Assembly (NCBI GenBank): GCA_011032825.1
Contig: JAADJZ010000021.1
Location: 248,001 to 312,000 of the forward strand
Length of the DNA stretch: 64,000 nt
From: Massariosphaeria phaeospora
Lineage: Eukaryota > Ascomycota > Dothideomycetes > Pleosporales
Direction: 5' to 3'
Below the pieces are notes generated by a model. The model made no database searches, was not told the DNA's origin, and was given only the letters and a program-made list of their open reading frames with translations. Shown piece by piece: positions 20,046-33,022 of this stretch. How positions within the stretch are numbered: position 1 is the first letter of the stretch; every line of letters begins with the position of its first letter. A program made the position numbers and the translations under genes.

Positions 20046-21957
20046 ATGACGACACGACGGGCATCCTCCAGCGCTGAACAACCTCCAAACGGAAAACGGG
20101 CGAAAGATACACCAGATGGGGCCTTGATACCCTCGAAAGACTCTTTCACTAGACTACCAACCGAGATTCTTGTTAACATCATCGAGCTCCTCACTGGAAC
20201 TGCCCGACCGCACACCAGGATAAGGATATTGGAAGCTCTCTGCTTGACTTGCCGTCTATTGAACTGCATCGCTACGGATATGCTATACAAACGCTACAAG
20301 CACTACTGGACTTACCCCTCAATCAGTTTCATCAAAACATTGATTGTGCAGCCCAAGCTTTCACCATTGGTGAAAGAATATGAAGAATCAAACCCATTGA
20401 GCCTCAGACGGAATGAGTGGGAAATAAATTGGCCGCATCCAGCAGAGTATATCGAAATCCTCACATCGGCCATCTTAGCCCTCGACATTCCAGCGCAAGA
20501 ATCTTGGATTGAAGCCTTTACCGACAACAACAAAAAAGAGTGCTTTGAAACCGCCTTCATTGTCTGCTTGACCCCAAATCTTGAGGAGCTTGCAGTGAAC
20601 AGCGCGACTGGCACGCAAAAGCCTCGCTAGTTTGGCAATCCTTACAAGAAGGGAGCACTACCCGCACCATTGATTCCCATAGTACACGCTGGGCGAGGTG
20701 TTCCGTACGGAAAGGTGCATCTCTTCACCCAGCTTCGGAAGTTGCGGATCAACATGCGTGGTCTACATATGAATGCGACATCCGCGCTTCTACGCCTACC
20801 ATCTCTACGTGATGTAACCCTGTATGGATGTCAAGAGACTAGTCTAAATAGTGGACGAGAAAGAATTGAAAACTACGACGATGATCCGCCGCCGTTTGAC
20901 TGTGCACCTCGGTCCTCAAATGTCGCCATCCTTCGATTTCAGCAGTGCGAAAGCGTGCGAATCGAGACACTTGTCAACTACGTAGAGTCCTGCAAGTCGC
21001 TTAAAAGCTTTGCTCTTGATATCATCGATAGCGGTTCCCGTCTTGCTTCGACGGGCGGTCTTGGTAGACTGGTGCGAATATTGAAGAGGGAGCATCTTGA
21101 TCTCGAGAACCTGTCTCTAAAAGAAAAATTTGATGGTGTCTCTTTTCCGGACATCTCCTGCCAGATTGGCTCTCTTTTGGAATTCCGCAACCTGAAGTAC
21201 CTCGAAGCTCCTCTACACCTCCTTCTAGGCAGACCCGAGTCTCAGCTGCAGACTGACCCAGAGGATATTCACACTCTTCTACCGCTGAGTCTGGAGACCC
21301 TAGTATTGGACAAACAATATAGTTCCACGTATGTCTCGAGTTGGTCTCTTCCGCTAACGAGCCGCGATTTCAACCATTTCATGACGGGCCTCGCTTCAGA
21401 ATGTGAAACCCGTCTGGTTTCTCTCAAAACTGTCCTCATTCGATATGATACCGGCGGAAAAGAGCATGGCAGATTCCTCTGCGATTTCCATCTCCTCACG
21501 CAGAGATTCGAGGCCCTCCGAGTCAACTTCAACTACGCCTTTTGGTGGAAACGGTCTTTTCACGAAGGTGAGTTATTTGTGCATAACCCCAAGCGACTCA
21601 TACCATACAACTTCTGGCCTTTAACCCCCACATACAGGCTCGAAGGAAGAACGCCTTGGAGAACTAGAAGAACTCTTTGGTCGTGATATCGCAGTTGAGT
21701 ACCGCAAGCATTTCGAAGTTCAACTCAACTGCAATATCAAAATTCCGCTCAGTGTGAGTGAAGAAGGGAACTTCTTCGTTGACGTGGACGAGAGGGCCGA
21801 GGATCGAGAGGCGATGGCACGGTTTAAGAAACAGGAGCAATATCCTGCTGACTACTCGTCGGATGAAGACTATTATGCAAACGAAGACGACGCGGACGAT
21901 GCGGACGATACGGAGCAATGGTTTGATGCAAACGAAACATTGGAGGAACCCGAGTGA
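20046..21957 (+). pseudogene. F-box gene interrupted by an in-frame TAG
   Basis: The reading starts MTTRRASSSAEQPPNGKRAK, with an F-box-like core FTRLPTEILVNIIELLTG at about residue 35 and LTPNLEEL at about 178. It stops at TAG 20628-20630, yet the same frame continues without a further stop through FGNPYKKGALPAP into a long leucine-rich part (LRKLRINMRG, LPSLRDVTLYG, LENLSLKEKF). A 70-nt intron (21568-21637, GTGAGT...ATACAG) then joins HEGSKEERLGELEEL to an acidic tail ending at 21957. Without the TAG the protein would be about 613 residues, a normal layout for a fungal F-box/LRR-like protein. Explanations: a nonsense mutation, a sequencing error, or an unusually short 36-nt intron (20595-20630, GTGAAC...GCTAG) that would remove the stop in frame. 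If the stop is real, a 194-residue truncated protein remains. Confidence 0.65.
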
Positions 21958-22887
21958 TACGCAGGATCCCATGTAACGAGGTTCTTTCAGACGAAAAGTT
22001 TCCAGCGAAGAATATCGAGATTACACCTGTCCTTTCCAATTTCGTCAGCTTTTCCTCCTTCTGTTTCTTACAACCCTCCTTTCGTTGAGATCAAATCAGG
22101 GACCGTTTCATTTTCTTGAAAGGATCTGGCTTCAAATACTAGTCCTTTCAAGTAACTACGATAATCATGTGAACTATATCTATTTAGGATAGGACTTAAA
22201 GTACTGTACAATCGGGCTTTCGTGGAGCGCACTGTGAACCCTGAACAGGATTGCGTAGTCTGTCGTACGTTTGGCAATGAGGTCTACTAGGACGGCGACG
22301 GATCTCTATTACAAACGGAGAAAACAAAAATACTGTAGATTCCGCGTCTGAAAAGATAGTACACATACCAACTACACCGCATCACAACATGCATCTATAG
22401 CTTACAGCCCCATGATACGGATATGAGGAGTTTTATATATTAGTTGTTTCCGATCAGCGATTACCCGCAGTTTTTTAAATGAGTCTCGTGAGTGGATTCT
22501 GGATGTGACAGAAGGTAGGCTTCGAAGGTACGGATGGTATCCTAGCTTGTGAATGGGATGACTTTTAAAACGATAAACTCATCCAAATATCGCAAATGAA
22601 CACTGGGACAAGGCCATTATGAGTGACGGTAAGATCTGGAAATCATCATTCAGTCCTGTACATATAGATGTGGTTCATCTGATCGACCCTATGCCCCTCC
22701 TATAAATGCGTGCTATCCTCTGCCCTGAATCCCCGATGCAAATGCAATAAGTTCCCTTTCGCCGCCAGATGCTAGTCGTCTGCCCCATCATATAATATTA
22801 CACTCATTGCCATGCGAAAAGAGGCCCGCGAACTGGTGTAGTTCACGGGAAGAAAGAGATTCTTGAAAACCGATCTTCTTGTCAGCT
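21958..22887. other. Intergenic between convergent genes, 930 bp
   Basis: 3' regions of the F-box gene (+) and the GPCR gene (-). Nothing coding recognised. Confidence 0.5.
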
Positions 22888-24231
22888 TCACACCGGTATA
22901 TGCGCCAACTTCAGATCCTTCATATTCGAACTCTCTTCGCTCCATCGCCCAACGGGAGATCTCGGTCGCATGTTCCGTGCCCCAGCTTCCATTTCTTCGA
23001 AATCGGCAGGTTGCGCAGGCTCGCTGAAGATGTGTGTTGTTGTGACCAACTTGATATCATTGTTCCCGACGCTGTATAGATCGTCCGAGCTGTCGTTGAC
23101 GGTCGGCAGCATCACCGAGCCTCGCCGATGTTTACGGCCCGGTTGATCTCCTGCTTCGACAGTGCAGATACCGCCAAACCGTTTGGGTGTCGAGGCCCAG
23201 AACGCTGCGAAGGTCTCGATTCCGTTGTCGTCTGGGGGAGGTTCGTCGCTGAAGATCATGATACGGCGGGTGAGCGTGTAGAGTAAAACGTCGAGCCAGC
23301 CGTTGGACGTAATCATGGCACCGGAAAGGCAGAGTCGCGGGAGGGATGGTGGTTTCCCGCTCATGGCTGCCATTCGAGCGCTCGCTAGAGGCAAGGTGCA
23401 GATGACGTAGACCACGGGGTAGGCGACCATGAGGTTTGAGATTGCCTTTACGCGCATGGCCTTTTCTGCCGTGTAGTAGCCGCTGCGAATACGTTGAAGG
23501 AGTATTGCGTAGATGATCGCGTAGATTATAACGTTGCCAAACTCACTGTGATTGTTAGGTCGGAATCGAGATTAGGAAGCTTTGTAAAGACCTACAAGAT
23601 AAATATCCAGACATAATGCGTCCACAACCGCAGGTCTTTTAGGTCGTGATGAATCCAACACTGCTCGGAGGGTTAGTGGAAGTAAAAAAAGGAGATATGA
23701 GTGTGAAGATCTTACCCAAATGCCAGAGCGGACGTATAGGTCCTCCTTGTACATGCCTACTCCAATCGCAGAGACTCCATATATGAATATCCACAAAGCG
23801 ACTATGGCTTGGAAGAAGTACCGAGGCTTCAGTCGGTAGTCCAATATGACAGAAGCAAATGTGTGTAATCCAATTGCGAAGCACCATACCCCGCTCCCCA
23901 AATCACCTGTCGAGACCAGCCAACCTTGCGCGAAGCATGCTGGGTTTTCAATGACGACTGAGTCCAACCGAAGCCATTCGATGTTCAGTAGGAAGGCCAG
24001 TGATTGTTGAATATCCGCCCAGAGGAGGTTGAATATAAGGATTACGAATTGGTTGGTGCGTTTGGATTTGATGCGCCATTGGATGAGTCGATACGTCAAG
24101 ATGATCAGGAGTGTGACCGATGAGACGAAGGAAAGGAATCCGAGAACGACGACAGCACGCAGCCAAGGGTGGATATTTGAAGGGATCACTGGCAGTGTCG
24201 ACGACTCCGGGTCCAAGGACTTCAGAGCCAT
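22888..24231 (-). CDS. Seven-transmembrane receptor, fungal Git3/Gpr1-like GPCR, 412 aa
   Basis: Three exons on the minus strand: 24231-23716, 23660-23596 and 23545-22888. Introns: GTAAGA...CACTAAC...GAGCAG and GTAGGT...CCTAAC...CACAG. The joins rebuild GIWCWIHHDLKDLRLWTHYVWIFIFEFGN, which falls in helix 5. Hydrophobic spans: about 23-48, 60-85, 100-128, 135-160, 185-215, 235-260 and 272-295, seven in all. LLWADIQQSLAFLLN and AQGWLVSTGDLGSGVWCFAIG resemble the Git3/cAMP-receptor-like group of fungal GPCRs that sense carbon sources or other ligands through Galpha; the ligand cannot be told. The last 110 residues form a polar cytosolic tail. The subfamily call is from memory; the 7-span topology is clear. 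Confidence 0.82.
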
Positions 24232-27200
24232 CGTCGCGCGTATCGAGGGGCGTCCAATTGGTAGACAGAGGATAAACCGAAGTTATGAACTGAGAATGCA
24301 CCCGATAACGTGCGCCAATATCATATCGAAATATCGAATTGGAACTTCAGCATAAGAATGAAAGTAAAGACAGAGAATCCGAGGTCATGTTACCGTATCG
24401 TTCGCCGGGTGGCTTGGAGAAAACGGCTTTTGGGTACTTCGCTGGGGATAAGACGATGAAGTACTCAGGTGCCCAGAAGAGGGGTGTGCTGACTCTGCTT
24501 CACCATAACAACCATGTCAGTAATCATCAGGACCCACTTTGAGAGACCCCGGTCATGTAGTCGCCGAGGGGGAGGATAGCCCCGGTTGTTATGTATTGCG
24601 CCAAAGGGTCGTGCAGCGCGTGGCATGGGAGGGGTACCTACGGCCATTCAGGGCCCGCTGGCCTCGTCCACCCGGAGAAGGGACACAGCGTTGGGCGGCA
24701 GATCGCGCCATGTGAAAGAACTTCGTACACGTTGCAAGCCTAGGTACTTGGGCTTAAGGCTAGAGGAGCTAGAAGAGCACTGGAAGGCAGTTCGGCAGCC
24801 ACCGCAACGTTGTGTTGCTTGGCTGAGGGTGCAGACTTAGGCGAAGATGAGAGGCGAAGAGTGTCATCTGATGGGATGCCCTAGATCCAGTCCTCACTGG
24901 CGGCCCGGCAAGCAGGGCGGGAGACGGTTATTTTGGTGTGGCAGGCCATGGCACAGCTGAAAGCAGCATTGTGGCGTTTCTGGACCGCGCGCGTTGGCCG
25001 GTCGGATAATGTGCTCTCTGGGGCCAGCCTTGTGTGTTGTTGCATGATGCTGGAGACGGCGTGCCGGCGGGTGAATCGACCATGCGTGATGGCGGGCTCG
25101 TCGTAGAAGTCGAGACACAGGTAGGAGTCCGCCGTGATGAGGTGAGGTGAGGTGAGGTGAGGTGAGTCCCGTGAAGGGTGAGGAGTTGGAGTTGAGACGT
25201 GATCGGCGCTAGGGCAAGTGCCGAGCCCGTCCCAGGTTCTGATGCTCCCAAAATGACACCACCCTGCTCATATCATGCTTCCCTCCCGCTGCAAATGTCT
25301 CTGCTTCTCGCGGACAGGCCGCCGTGCGATCGTGGTCCTCGCGACAGATGCCAGTGCTCGGTTCGTCGGCCCCAGGTGTCAGCTCAGCCAATGCGGGCTG
25401 CCGCCACAGTCTAGGTGAGCGTCCAAGCGATGTCCTCTCGTGCCTTCGACGCACTCGTATTGGCCGGTTGAATTCCGTATCGTGTTGTCCAACTTGCACT
25501 GCAGCTGCGCGGCGCGGCTGGCCAAGCTCGATGTGCGGCACGGGCAGCAGCAGGTCTCTGAAGCGTTCCATCGCCACCAGAGCGCACGCGTGTACGACCC
25601 GCTATTGAGCCATCGAACTTGAAGTGCGTATGGGCACTCACCTACGGGAGATCAACGAGCGTCAATCTGGGGCCCGCACCCATGTCTAGCTCCTGCGAGC
25701 ACTGAGCATCCGCAGGCGGCTGTCGGAACTCCTATCGCAGGAACCCCCAGCAGAGCAGAACAGAACACACATACCGATTGGTCATAGAGACTCTTCCTTT
25801 ACCAATGGCTATAACCCTAGCATGACAGGATAGGTAGATGGCCTTCGTCCCAAATCTGAATAGCTGGGTCCGGGACCCTTCTCTCCGAAACCCATAGTAC
25901 ATTGCAATGTGCACTGATAGGGTCTGGATTACTATGACTATAACTTGGCTTCATTGCTTTCCACGCGAAGACACGGACGCCTCAACGCTCACAAGCCATC
26001 ACCATCTATATGGCAAGCCACAGCAGCGTCGTGCCGAGTGAACTCCGACGGACACGGCTTAGCACTACCAACGAAAGCGAAGCCTTTGAATGGCTTCATA
26101 TTGACCATGGTTACACCACCCAAATGAGGCTCCGCTCTGATCTCGCGAAAACTTGCCTAACCAGTATTACACTCTAGCACGAATCCGACGATACGGGGAG
26201 TTAGGACGAAGCTACGGATGTAGTTCATACGCCAGCACCTCGGGTTCGCTTCTGTCACCCCAGCGAACAACCTCCTTCCCTAGACAGCAAATTAGTTCCT
26301 GGATCCTTGAACTCCGACATCTCCCTCTTCAGGTCCCGTACAACCAGTCGTACAGAACACGCGCACGTTTCAACCCGGGAAACTTGTTGTCTTCAGCCCG
26401 TGTACGAACACTGATGATGAGCGAGCGCCTTGGCCCCTGGCTGTGGCCAGCACGAGCAACTCGGTGTTTCCCTCCCACGCGCTGAGCTTGTTCCCCCGTG
26501 TCGCTGTCATACAACGCTTACCTCTGTACGGATACTTCTCCAATAGCAGCCGAGCTACGTTTTACCGGCTCATGTAAAGGCTACTTCTAACGCGCGCGCC
26601 ACTTGCTACATAGCCGAAAACCATCCGCTGCAGAAACTACTTCGAACTTGTTCCTATGTACATACCCAAGTATTCAATTTGATCAGACGCTCTGTCCTCC
26701 GTACGAACCACATGCCGCTGTCCCTGCTGAAGAACCAGTCACTGTGCGTCGCTACGCGAATTTAATCTATAACCAACACTTCGTCCGGTCGCTTCCAGAG
26801 CAGGTACCTAAACACCTCCCGTACATGGATAGACGCTCGCTACGTCCCGAAGCCCGTCTCTCAATTCCACCCCACAACCGCACACCCGGGACCCTTAACC
26901 TAGACAAATCTTATGTACTCAATCTACATGGGACATCATCCCAGGTCCGTTCGTTCGTCCGTCCGTTCGGAGTCCACCCATCAGAACGTATGATGTATGT
27001 ACCTAGGTACAATACATGGTTTCTATTTTTACGCCACTGTACGATCGTGCATGTACCTTCTGCACATGCAAGGCTGGGATCTTCGCCGCGGTCATTTCAT
27101 GTCAGACCCCACGACGGTGCGCTGGAGCTGGAGCTGGGTAAACAAAGGAAAGGGAAGGGATGGATGGAACGGACCGCGCACACATGGATCCCGCTCAGCG

Positions 27201-27937
27201 CGCAGTCAGTGCAGTCAGATCCAGCAGCTCGTCTCGCCTCGCCTCACTTCACTTCGCCACGGCCCCAATGCCGACCCACACACGTCGCTTCGTCCTGCCT
27301 TTAACGGGAACACTGAGCTAAATTTCAATGCCAACATGACAAGTTAGACATCCCACGGTCATCATTGTCGTTTGCAAGGATAATATTACCCTCTTTGCAC
27401 GACAGTAAGCACAGTGTCACAATGCTCGGCAGAAGATAGCATTCAGTCTATCTACTTTGCCCATTCATGATGCGCAGCATATCGCGACGCCATGCAAACG
27501 TTCTAGCCTAGACACATAGCAAAGCACTAAGCCTGTCCAGTTCCCCATCCGCAAATGAACAACTTGCCCATAAGCCCCGCCATCTAACGCAAAGCCAGCT
27601 TCAAGTTGTAGTACAAACCTCTGGCCTGGGGCAAAAAGAGGAGAGAAGCGGAAATGAAATGCTGATGCATTTGCAACGCCGCCGCAGAAACGCCGCAAGG
27701 TGATCCACAAAGACCGCTGCCGCCTGTGTGAACGCCGGGTAGGCGCTGCAAAGAAATACGACAACCCAGGGTAATCGCCAATTGCCTCCCAACACATCAA
27801 GCCTCCGAAAATCAAAATCACTACTATCTTCTCATTCACTCCTTCTGCTTTCGATTCTGCTTTTTGCGCTTCGCTTCGCTGCTTGTGTAAAGTAGTGAGA
27901 CATGCGAGGAACAGCTCGATATTCCACAGGAGACTTC
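24232..27937. other. Gene-poor region, 3.7 kb
   Basis: Lies between the start of the GPCR gene (-) and the 3' end of the AAA ATPase gene (-). Several ORFs up to 233 codons occur (for example 26603-27304 +) but they lack early ATGs, motifs or splice partners. It contains a GGTGA microsatellite. Nothing else supported. Confidence 0.5.
25141..25165 (+). repeat. Microsatellite (GGTGA)5
   Basis: Five perfect copies of GGTGA, preceded by one imperfect copy (GATGA). Confidence 0.9.
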
Positions 27938-30900
27938 TCAAGCGAATTGCGAAGGCTCGAACTCGTTTCCAAATTGGAATGATCTACCGGGATCTTGAGT
28001 GGTATAGCCAGGCAGGGACGTCATTCCAGGTCCCTGACTCGAAGGTAGGTCTTGAAGTGGGTCTTGGCTCATTTTTAGAATCACTTGCATCTCGCCAATG
28101 TCGGTGATGATGTCGTTGAAAGTGTCCGCGACCTTTTGGAGTAAGATGTTGCGGTTATACTCTGCTTTGTGTTTCCAAATGCATTCCATTATAGCAGCGT
28201 TGACCTGCTCCAACTGTTCGAGCGAGCAACCAGACGACTTGTTGACGAGGTTGGCGTGGAGTGTATTCAGATGTGCCTCATCGAGAATGAGCTTGGGCTT
28301 GTTGTCACTCTCATCGTCATTCAAGATTGCGCTCAAGTTAGTGGTATGTTGTCGAGGCGGAGCAGGAGCTGGCATAGAATTCTGCGGCTGCGACGATTGG
28401 GACGGCTGTGAATTTGACGGCTGGCTGCTGACATACGTAACTTCTGGGACCGTAGGCAAGTTAGCTTTAGCCAAGAAGGGAGGGGCACGTCCGCGCCTAC
28501 ATCGGAAGGAGTTATACGCACCTTGTGTGTCAGGGAGATCAAGCACCTGAGAACCGGCTACCGCAGGTATCATCTCGGGGAAATTGATATTGACGGCGCC
28601 CGCTGGAGCCACACCATTCGTGCTCTGAGTATTGAATCGACCTCCCGAGGAACGATCCGACGTCTTCACACCAGATGTGGTGGTCGAAGCGCTGTTATGG
28701 TACTCTCCAGGATGAGAATTGGGACCCACGAAGGTGCGAGCTGACACTTGGGACTTCTGTGTTTGAGTCTGGGTGCCAAACCTGTTAGGAGTCTGGAACT
28801 CGTGCTGCGTGCTTGCATTGAGGTCCTGACTGTCACTCATGTGTGTATCGTCATCAGGCCGTGATGGAACAGTAGACCCGTTTTGTTCGCTAGTATGGCT
28901 AGCCTCACCCGTACTCGTACCATTGGTAAGCGGCCCTGTCGGTACCGAAGGGCGGACTGGGGTGATTGGCGGAATGGCGGAACGACCGGGTAGAGGTTCA
29001 CCCAGTAGGATAGGACCCGATGTCTCAATCGTGTCAATAGACTGTTGTGGTGGCGGAACTGGTGCAATATCACCGGCCACTTCTTTCCCAGCAGCTAGTG
29101 CTTTCTCGCGTTTCTCTTTGGCTTTCCGCTCTCGCTCAAGCTCGCGCGCGTAGACAGCTTCACACTCATCCGGAAGACCGGGGTAAGTGGTGGCAATCAT
29201 CCCAATGTCAACTTCAACGTTGGATAACATCTCATTCGTCCTCAAGATTCGTTCCGGGTCACCCCACGTCCTGGCATCTTTGGCTAGCGTTTTGATATCG
29301 GCCAAGAAATCCTTGGGCCGTTTGTAGTATCCGTTCGAGAGACGCCTCTCTATGTTAGTTAGATCGAGATTGTAGTACTTGTTGCCGCTGTCTACGTGTA
29401 ACAAAACATCAACCCCTCTGGAATCCTTTGAGCGTTCCCACGGCCGTATTACGCCTTGCTCTTGTTGCTGTTCAGGAAGCAGGTCGGTCCTGAAGTGATT
29501 CGGATCTTCCTCCTCCAATAGATAGGCGTACCAGCTCTCTTCGAGAATTGGCTTGAAGAACCTCCTGAACTGCCTCTTCAGCTGGTCCATGATAGGCTGA
29601 ATGACAATTTTAAGTTTATTGAGTGTCAGCCTATCCTGCTTCTTCTGCTGCCTCTCGCGAGCAGCAACCTCTTGAGGGTCAATGACTGGAGCGACGATAG
29701 GTGCAGGCGGAAGTATCGGTAATATGCGCTTTTTACGGTTGTCAGGATCAGGAAAGTCTGCCGGAGACATTCGGATGTAATGGCTGATGTTGTTGAAGAA
29801 CTCTACGCGCCCTTTTTCATCGGGCCGCTGGAGCAGGTACTGGTTGTTCCTAGAATAGGAGAACAGGTCCGTCATCATACTCGGATCCGGTTTGGCCTTC
29901 TCATCAAGCAGCTCTAGAACTCCGAGAACAAGTATCGGCTCGTTCGCGCCAATGCTGCGTAGTAGAAGCTTGAAAGTCTTGACGGCCGGCCCAGGGAGGG
30001 TGTGATACCAGACATCAACAGCAGGAATGTAGATAACACTCGGCTTATGACGCCTGACTTCAGTAAATAACTGGGTTATAGCTGCTTCGGGTGTTCGAGT
30101 TGAGTCTTCGAGGATGGTTGGTAAATCAAAGGACTGAACGTGGAGACCTTCGATCTTATTCAGTAGTGCTGCACCGAGATACTGTTGGCCCATTCCTTGT
30201 AGACCAGTTATGAGCAGGCGCGGGCGGAAGATCCTGCCACTCTCGAATTCCCGCAGGGTCATCTCTCGCTCGAAACCCTTCTCATCCTCCCTATCATCAT
30301 ACTGTGCTTCTTCGAGCGCGGTAAGTTTCTTTCTCCTCGGAATCAGTTCATCGATACGTTTGAGAATTTCTTCAAGCGGTTTACGCAGTAATGGCTCGAC
30401 GCTCTTTGCAAGAGGAGCTGCGCTGCTAGACACTGTTCGTTGAGAGGAAGGTACCATCTTGTTGACTGAGACCATGAAGTCCTTTGCGAGGATCTTGATG
30501 TTGCTGGGTTCAATAAGGAGCTTTTTCTCCGACGTGTATATTTGAGGATAAGTCCCTTGGACTGCATTCAGGGCGGCCTCAGTGCACAGAGCTCGAAGGT
30601 CGGCACCTCCGTACCCTTTTGTCAGCTCGGCGAGGTTATCCTTCATCTCAGGCTTGATGGGTGGTTCCCAATTCTTCGTATGAATATCGATTATTGCACG
30701 TCTTCCGGTCACACTAGGCAGTGGGAAATAGAACTCGCGATCGAAACGACCAGGTCGTCGAAGTGCCGAGTCAACGGAATCCGGGCGGTTAGTTGCGCCG
30801 ATGACTATGACTTGACCGCGTCCATCCATACCATCCATAAGTGCCAGTAGCGTGGCGACGATAGACGCATGAATCTGCTCTTGTTTGCTCGACCGCACTG

Positions 30901-33022
30901 GGGCCAGTCCATCGATTTCGTCAAAGAATATGATGCTAGGTTGTGTTTTGCGTGCCTCCTCGAAAAGAAGGCGGAGCTGCCGCTCAGCTTCACCGACCCA
31001 TTTGCTCAGGGCATCCGCACCTTTTCGCATGTAAAACGTAACCTTTTGGCCCTGAGAGCTAACACTGGACGCAAGAGCACGAGCCAGAAGCGTCTTACCC
31101 GTACCAGGAGGGCCGTGAAATAAGACTCCACGCGGTGGCGTCATCTTGAACCGCTGGAAAACTTCAGGGTAGAGTAGAGGGAGAAGTATCATCTCCTTGA
31201 GCTGATTGATATGATCATCCAAGCCACCTACACCATCGAAGTTGACGTTGGGATCAACACCAAGTGGATCAGCATCTGCAAGAGCTTTCTTGTCCTTCAC
31301 TTTTCCAAGGTTGGCGGGACCACCTCCGCTGGCTGCCGCTTGCTGTGGGTCGGCGTTGTGTGTCTGAGGGAATGCAAATCCAGGTGCTGTCCCGGTTGTT
31401 GGTGTCATTCCCATAGCACCCCCGATAGCTTTAGGGAGCTTTTGGACCTCGTCATCGCTACTGTCTGAATCGATACCACCAACCGGACCAGCTCCGGCCA
31501 GGTTTCCGTCTAGAGCACCACCAAAAGGACCTTGGTTGCTGAAGAGACTCCGATACGGGCGTCCGCCTCTAGAGCGGGATTTGTTTGCAGACGGACCACC
31601 CCCTTCGTCGTCGAAGATAGCGTTCTGCTCTGGGCGAATGAGACGATAGTCGACAGTAGCACGAGCGCGGTCCCGTAGCTTGGGGGCTGCCTCGTACGCG
31701 AGATCGTTGTCTGGAACGCGTCTACTAAGACGACGTCGCTTTGTAGTCGCGAGCTCTTCTGCTTCCTCGGCTAGTTCTTCAGCATCTAGCATCGACTCCT
31801 GGTCCGACGAGTCCGAGTTGCGCCTACTCCTCTGCGATTGGCGAGTCTTTGCGCGAATGCGAGCCGACTTGCGCCCTGCTGAGCCGCTGTCTTCGGATGG
31901 AGACTGCTGAGCTTTGCCATGCGCTGACTCCGACATCTCCTCCTCTTTGTCATCTTCTGCAGTGGGTTCGAAATCGCTGCTTTCGTCGACGCCTCGCTTT
32001 CTCTTGACCGACTTTTCTCGGGGCTATTACGGTCAATAAGAGGATACCACAGAACAGGGGGAGGAACTCACTCTAAGACTCCTGCCACCACGGGTGACTG
32101 GGTCTTCTTCATCATCGGAATCTTCCGCTGCGCCGTCCTGTTGCGACTCTTGAATAACACCCTCCATATCGTCGTCCTCTGCTTCAGCGTCTGCTTCGCC
32201 CTCTGGAACTTGAGCTTCGTGCTCTGGGGAGCCTTCGTGGCTAGCCTGAACCTGGGTCTCACCACCATGAAGTAGTGCGTCGAGTGGGCCGGGTGTGTCG
32301 GTATCGCGGACCATCGAGACTTCTTGAGAAGCTTCCATGATGGCACTGGGCTGTTGTGTCCTCGGACCCTTTCCTCCTCTCGTCGCGCGCGAGATGACAG
32401 GCTCAGGGCTATGCGTGCCCTGGCGGAGAACCTCGACATGCTTTCCAGAGTCCGAGAGAGCGACAATCGGGGCTTCTATATCATGTGAAAGCCGGCTACT
32501 GCGGCGAGTACCGAGAAACTCTGGCGTCTTGCCACGTGCAATCGACTTGCTTCCAGTGCGGGTACGCAGGTTGCGCCCCGAAGCGTGTTCTGGCATGTTG
32601 AGCTTGAGCTTAACAATCAGTGACTTCCGTTGCTTGTGCGAACGTTGTTGCGGCACAGGGACAGCAAGCTCGTCTTCCTCAGAGGGAGTGTCTTGGATCT
32701 CGTCTTCTTCACTCTCTTCGTACTTGATCTCTTTCTTCGCTGCGCGCCGTACGCTACGGCCGGTCTTTGGGTTGATCTCCGGGTCCTCAGAGGACGAGCG
32801 ATCAGTGAAGGAGTCGTCGGTCAGAATTTCCTGGTCGTCGTCATCGACGTCCGATCCACCGTAGCGGCGGCGTTGGCGCTTGGCGCCCTTTTTCTTCGCG
32901 CTCGGCGTGTGTTGGTTGCGACGTCGCTGGGGCGACCGGCGTTCCACACCGTCGTAATCTAGGTCTTCGGGGTCGGACGCGTTGGGGTCGACTTCGAGCC
33001 TTCTCTTCGTGCGCTTAGACAT
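27938..33022 (-). CDS. YTA7: AAA-ATPase with bromodomain, Yta7/Abo1/ATAD2 type, about 1678 aa
   Basis: Exon 1 is 33022-32072, intron 32071-32024 (48 nt, GTGAGT...AATAG), exon 2 32023-27938; the join reads GGRSLRPREKSVKRKRG. The first about 560 residues are charged and disordered with repeated acidic and basic patches. AAA1 has an intact Walker A (GPPGTGKT, about 621-628) and Walker B with IIFFDEID, sensor region IGATNRPD and an arginine finger region RRPGRFDREF. AAA2 is degenerate (TGLQGMGQQ; no DE pair). A divergent bromodomain follows at about 1190-1290. These ATPases bind histones H3/H4 and control nucleosome density and heterochromatin boundaries. A possible second intron in frame, 28521-28444 (GTGCGT...GCTAAC...CCCAG, 78 nt), would remove 26 residues (1652 aa). 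Minus-strand neighbours are unrelated. Confidence 0.92.

Noticed and set aside
26603..27304. 233-codon plus-strand ORF in the gene-poor region
   Set aside because: Begins with a non-ATG codon, shows no domain or conserved-looking pattern, and has no splice partners.
27465..27941. 158-codon minus-strand ORF just beyond the AAA-ATPase stop
   Set aside because: Overlaps the 3' end of that gene and has no recognisable protein character; probably 3' UTR.
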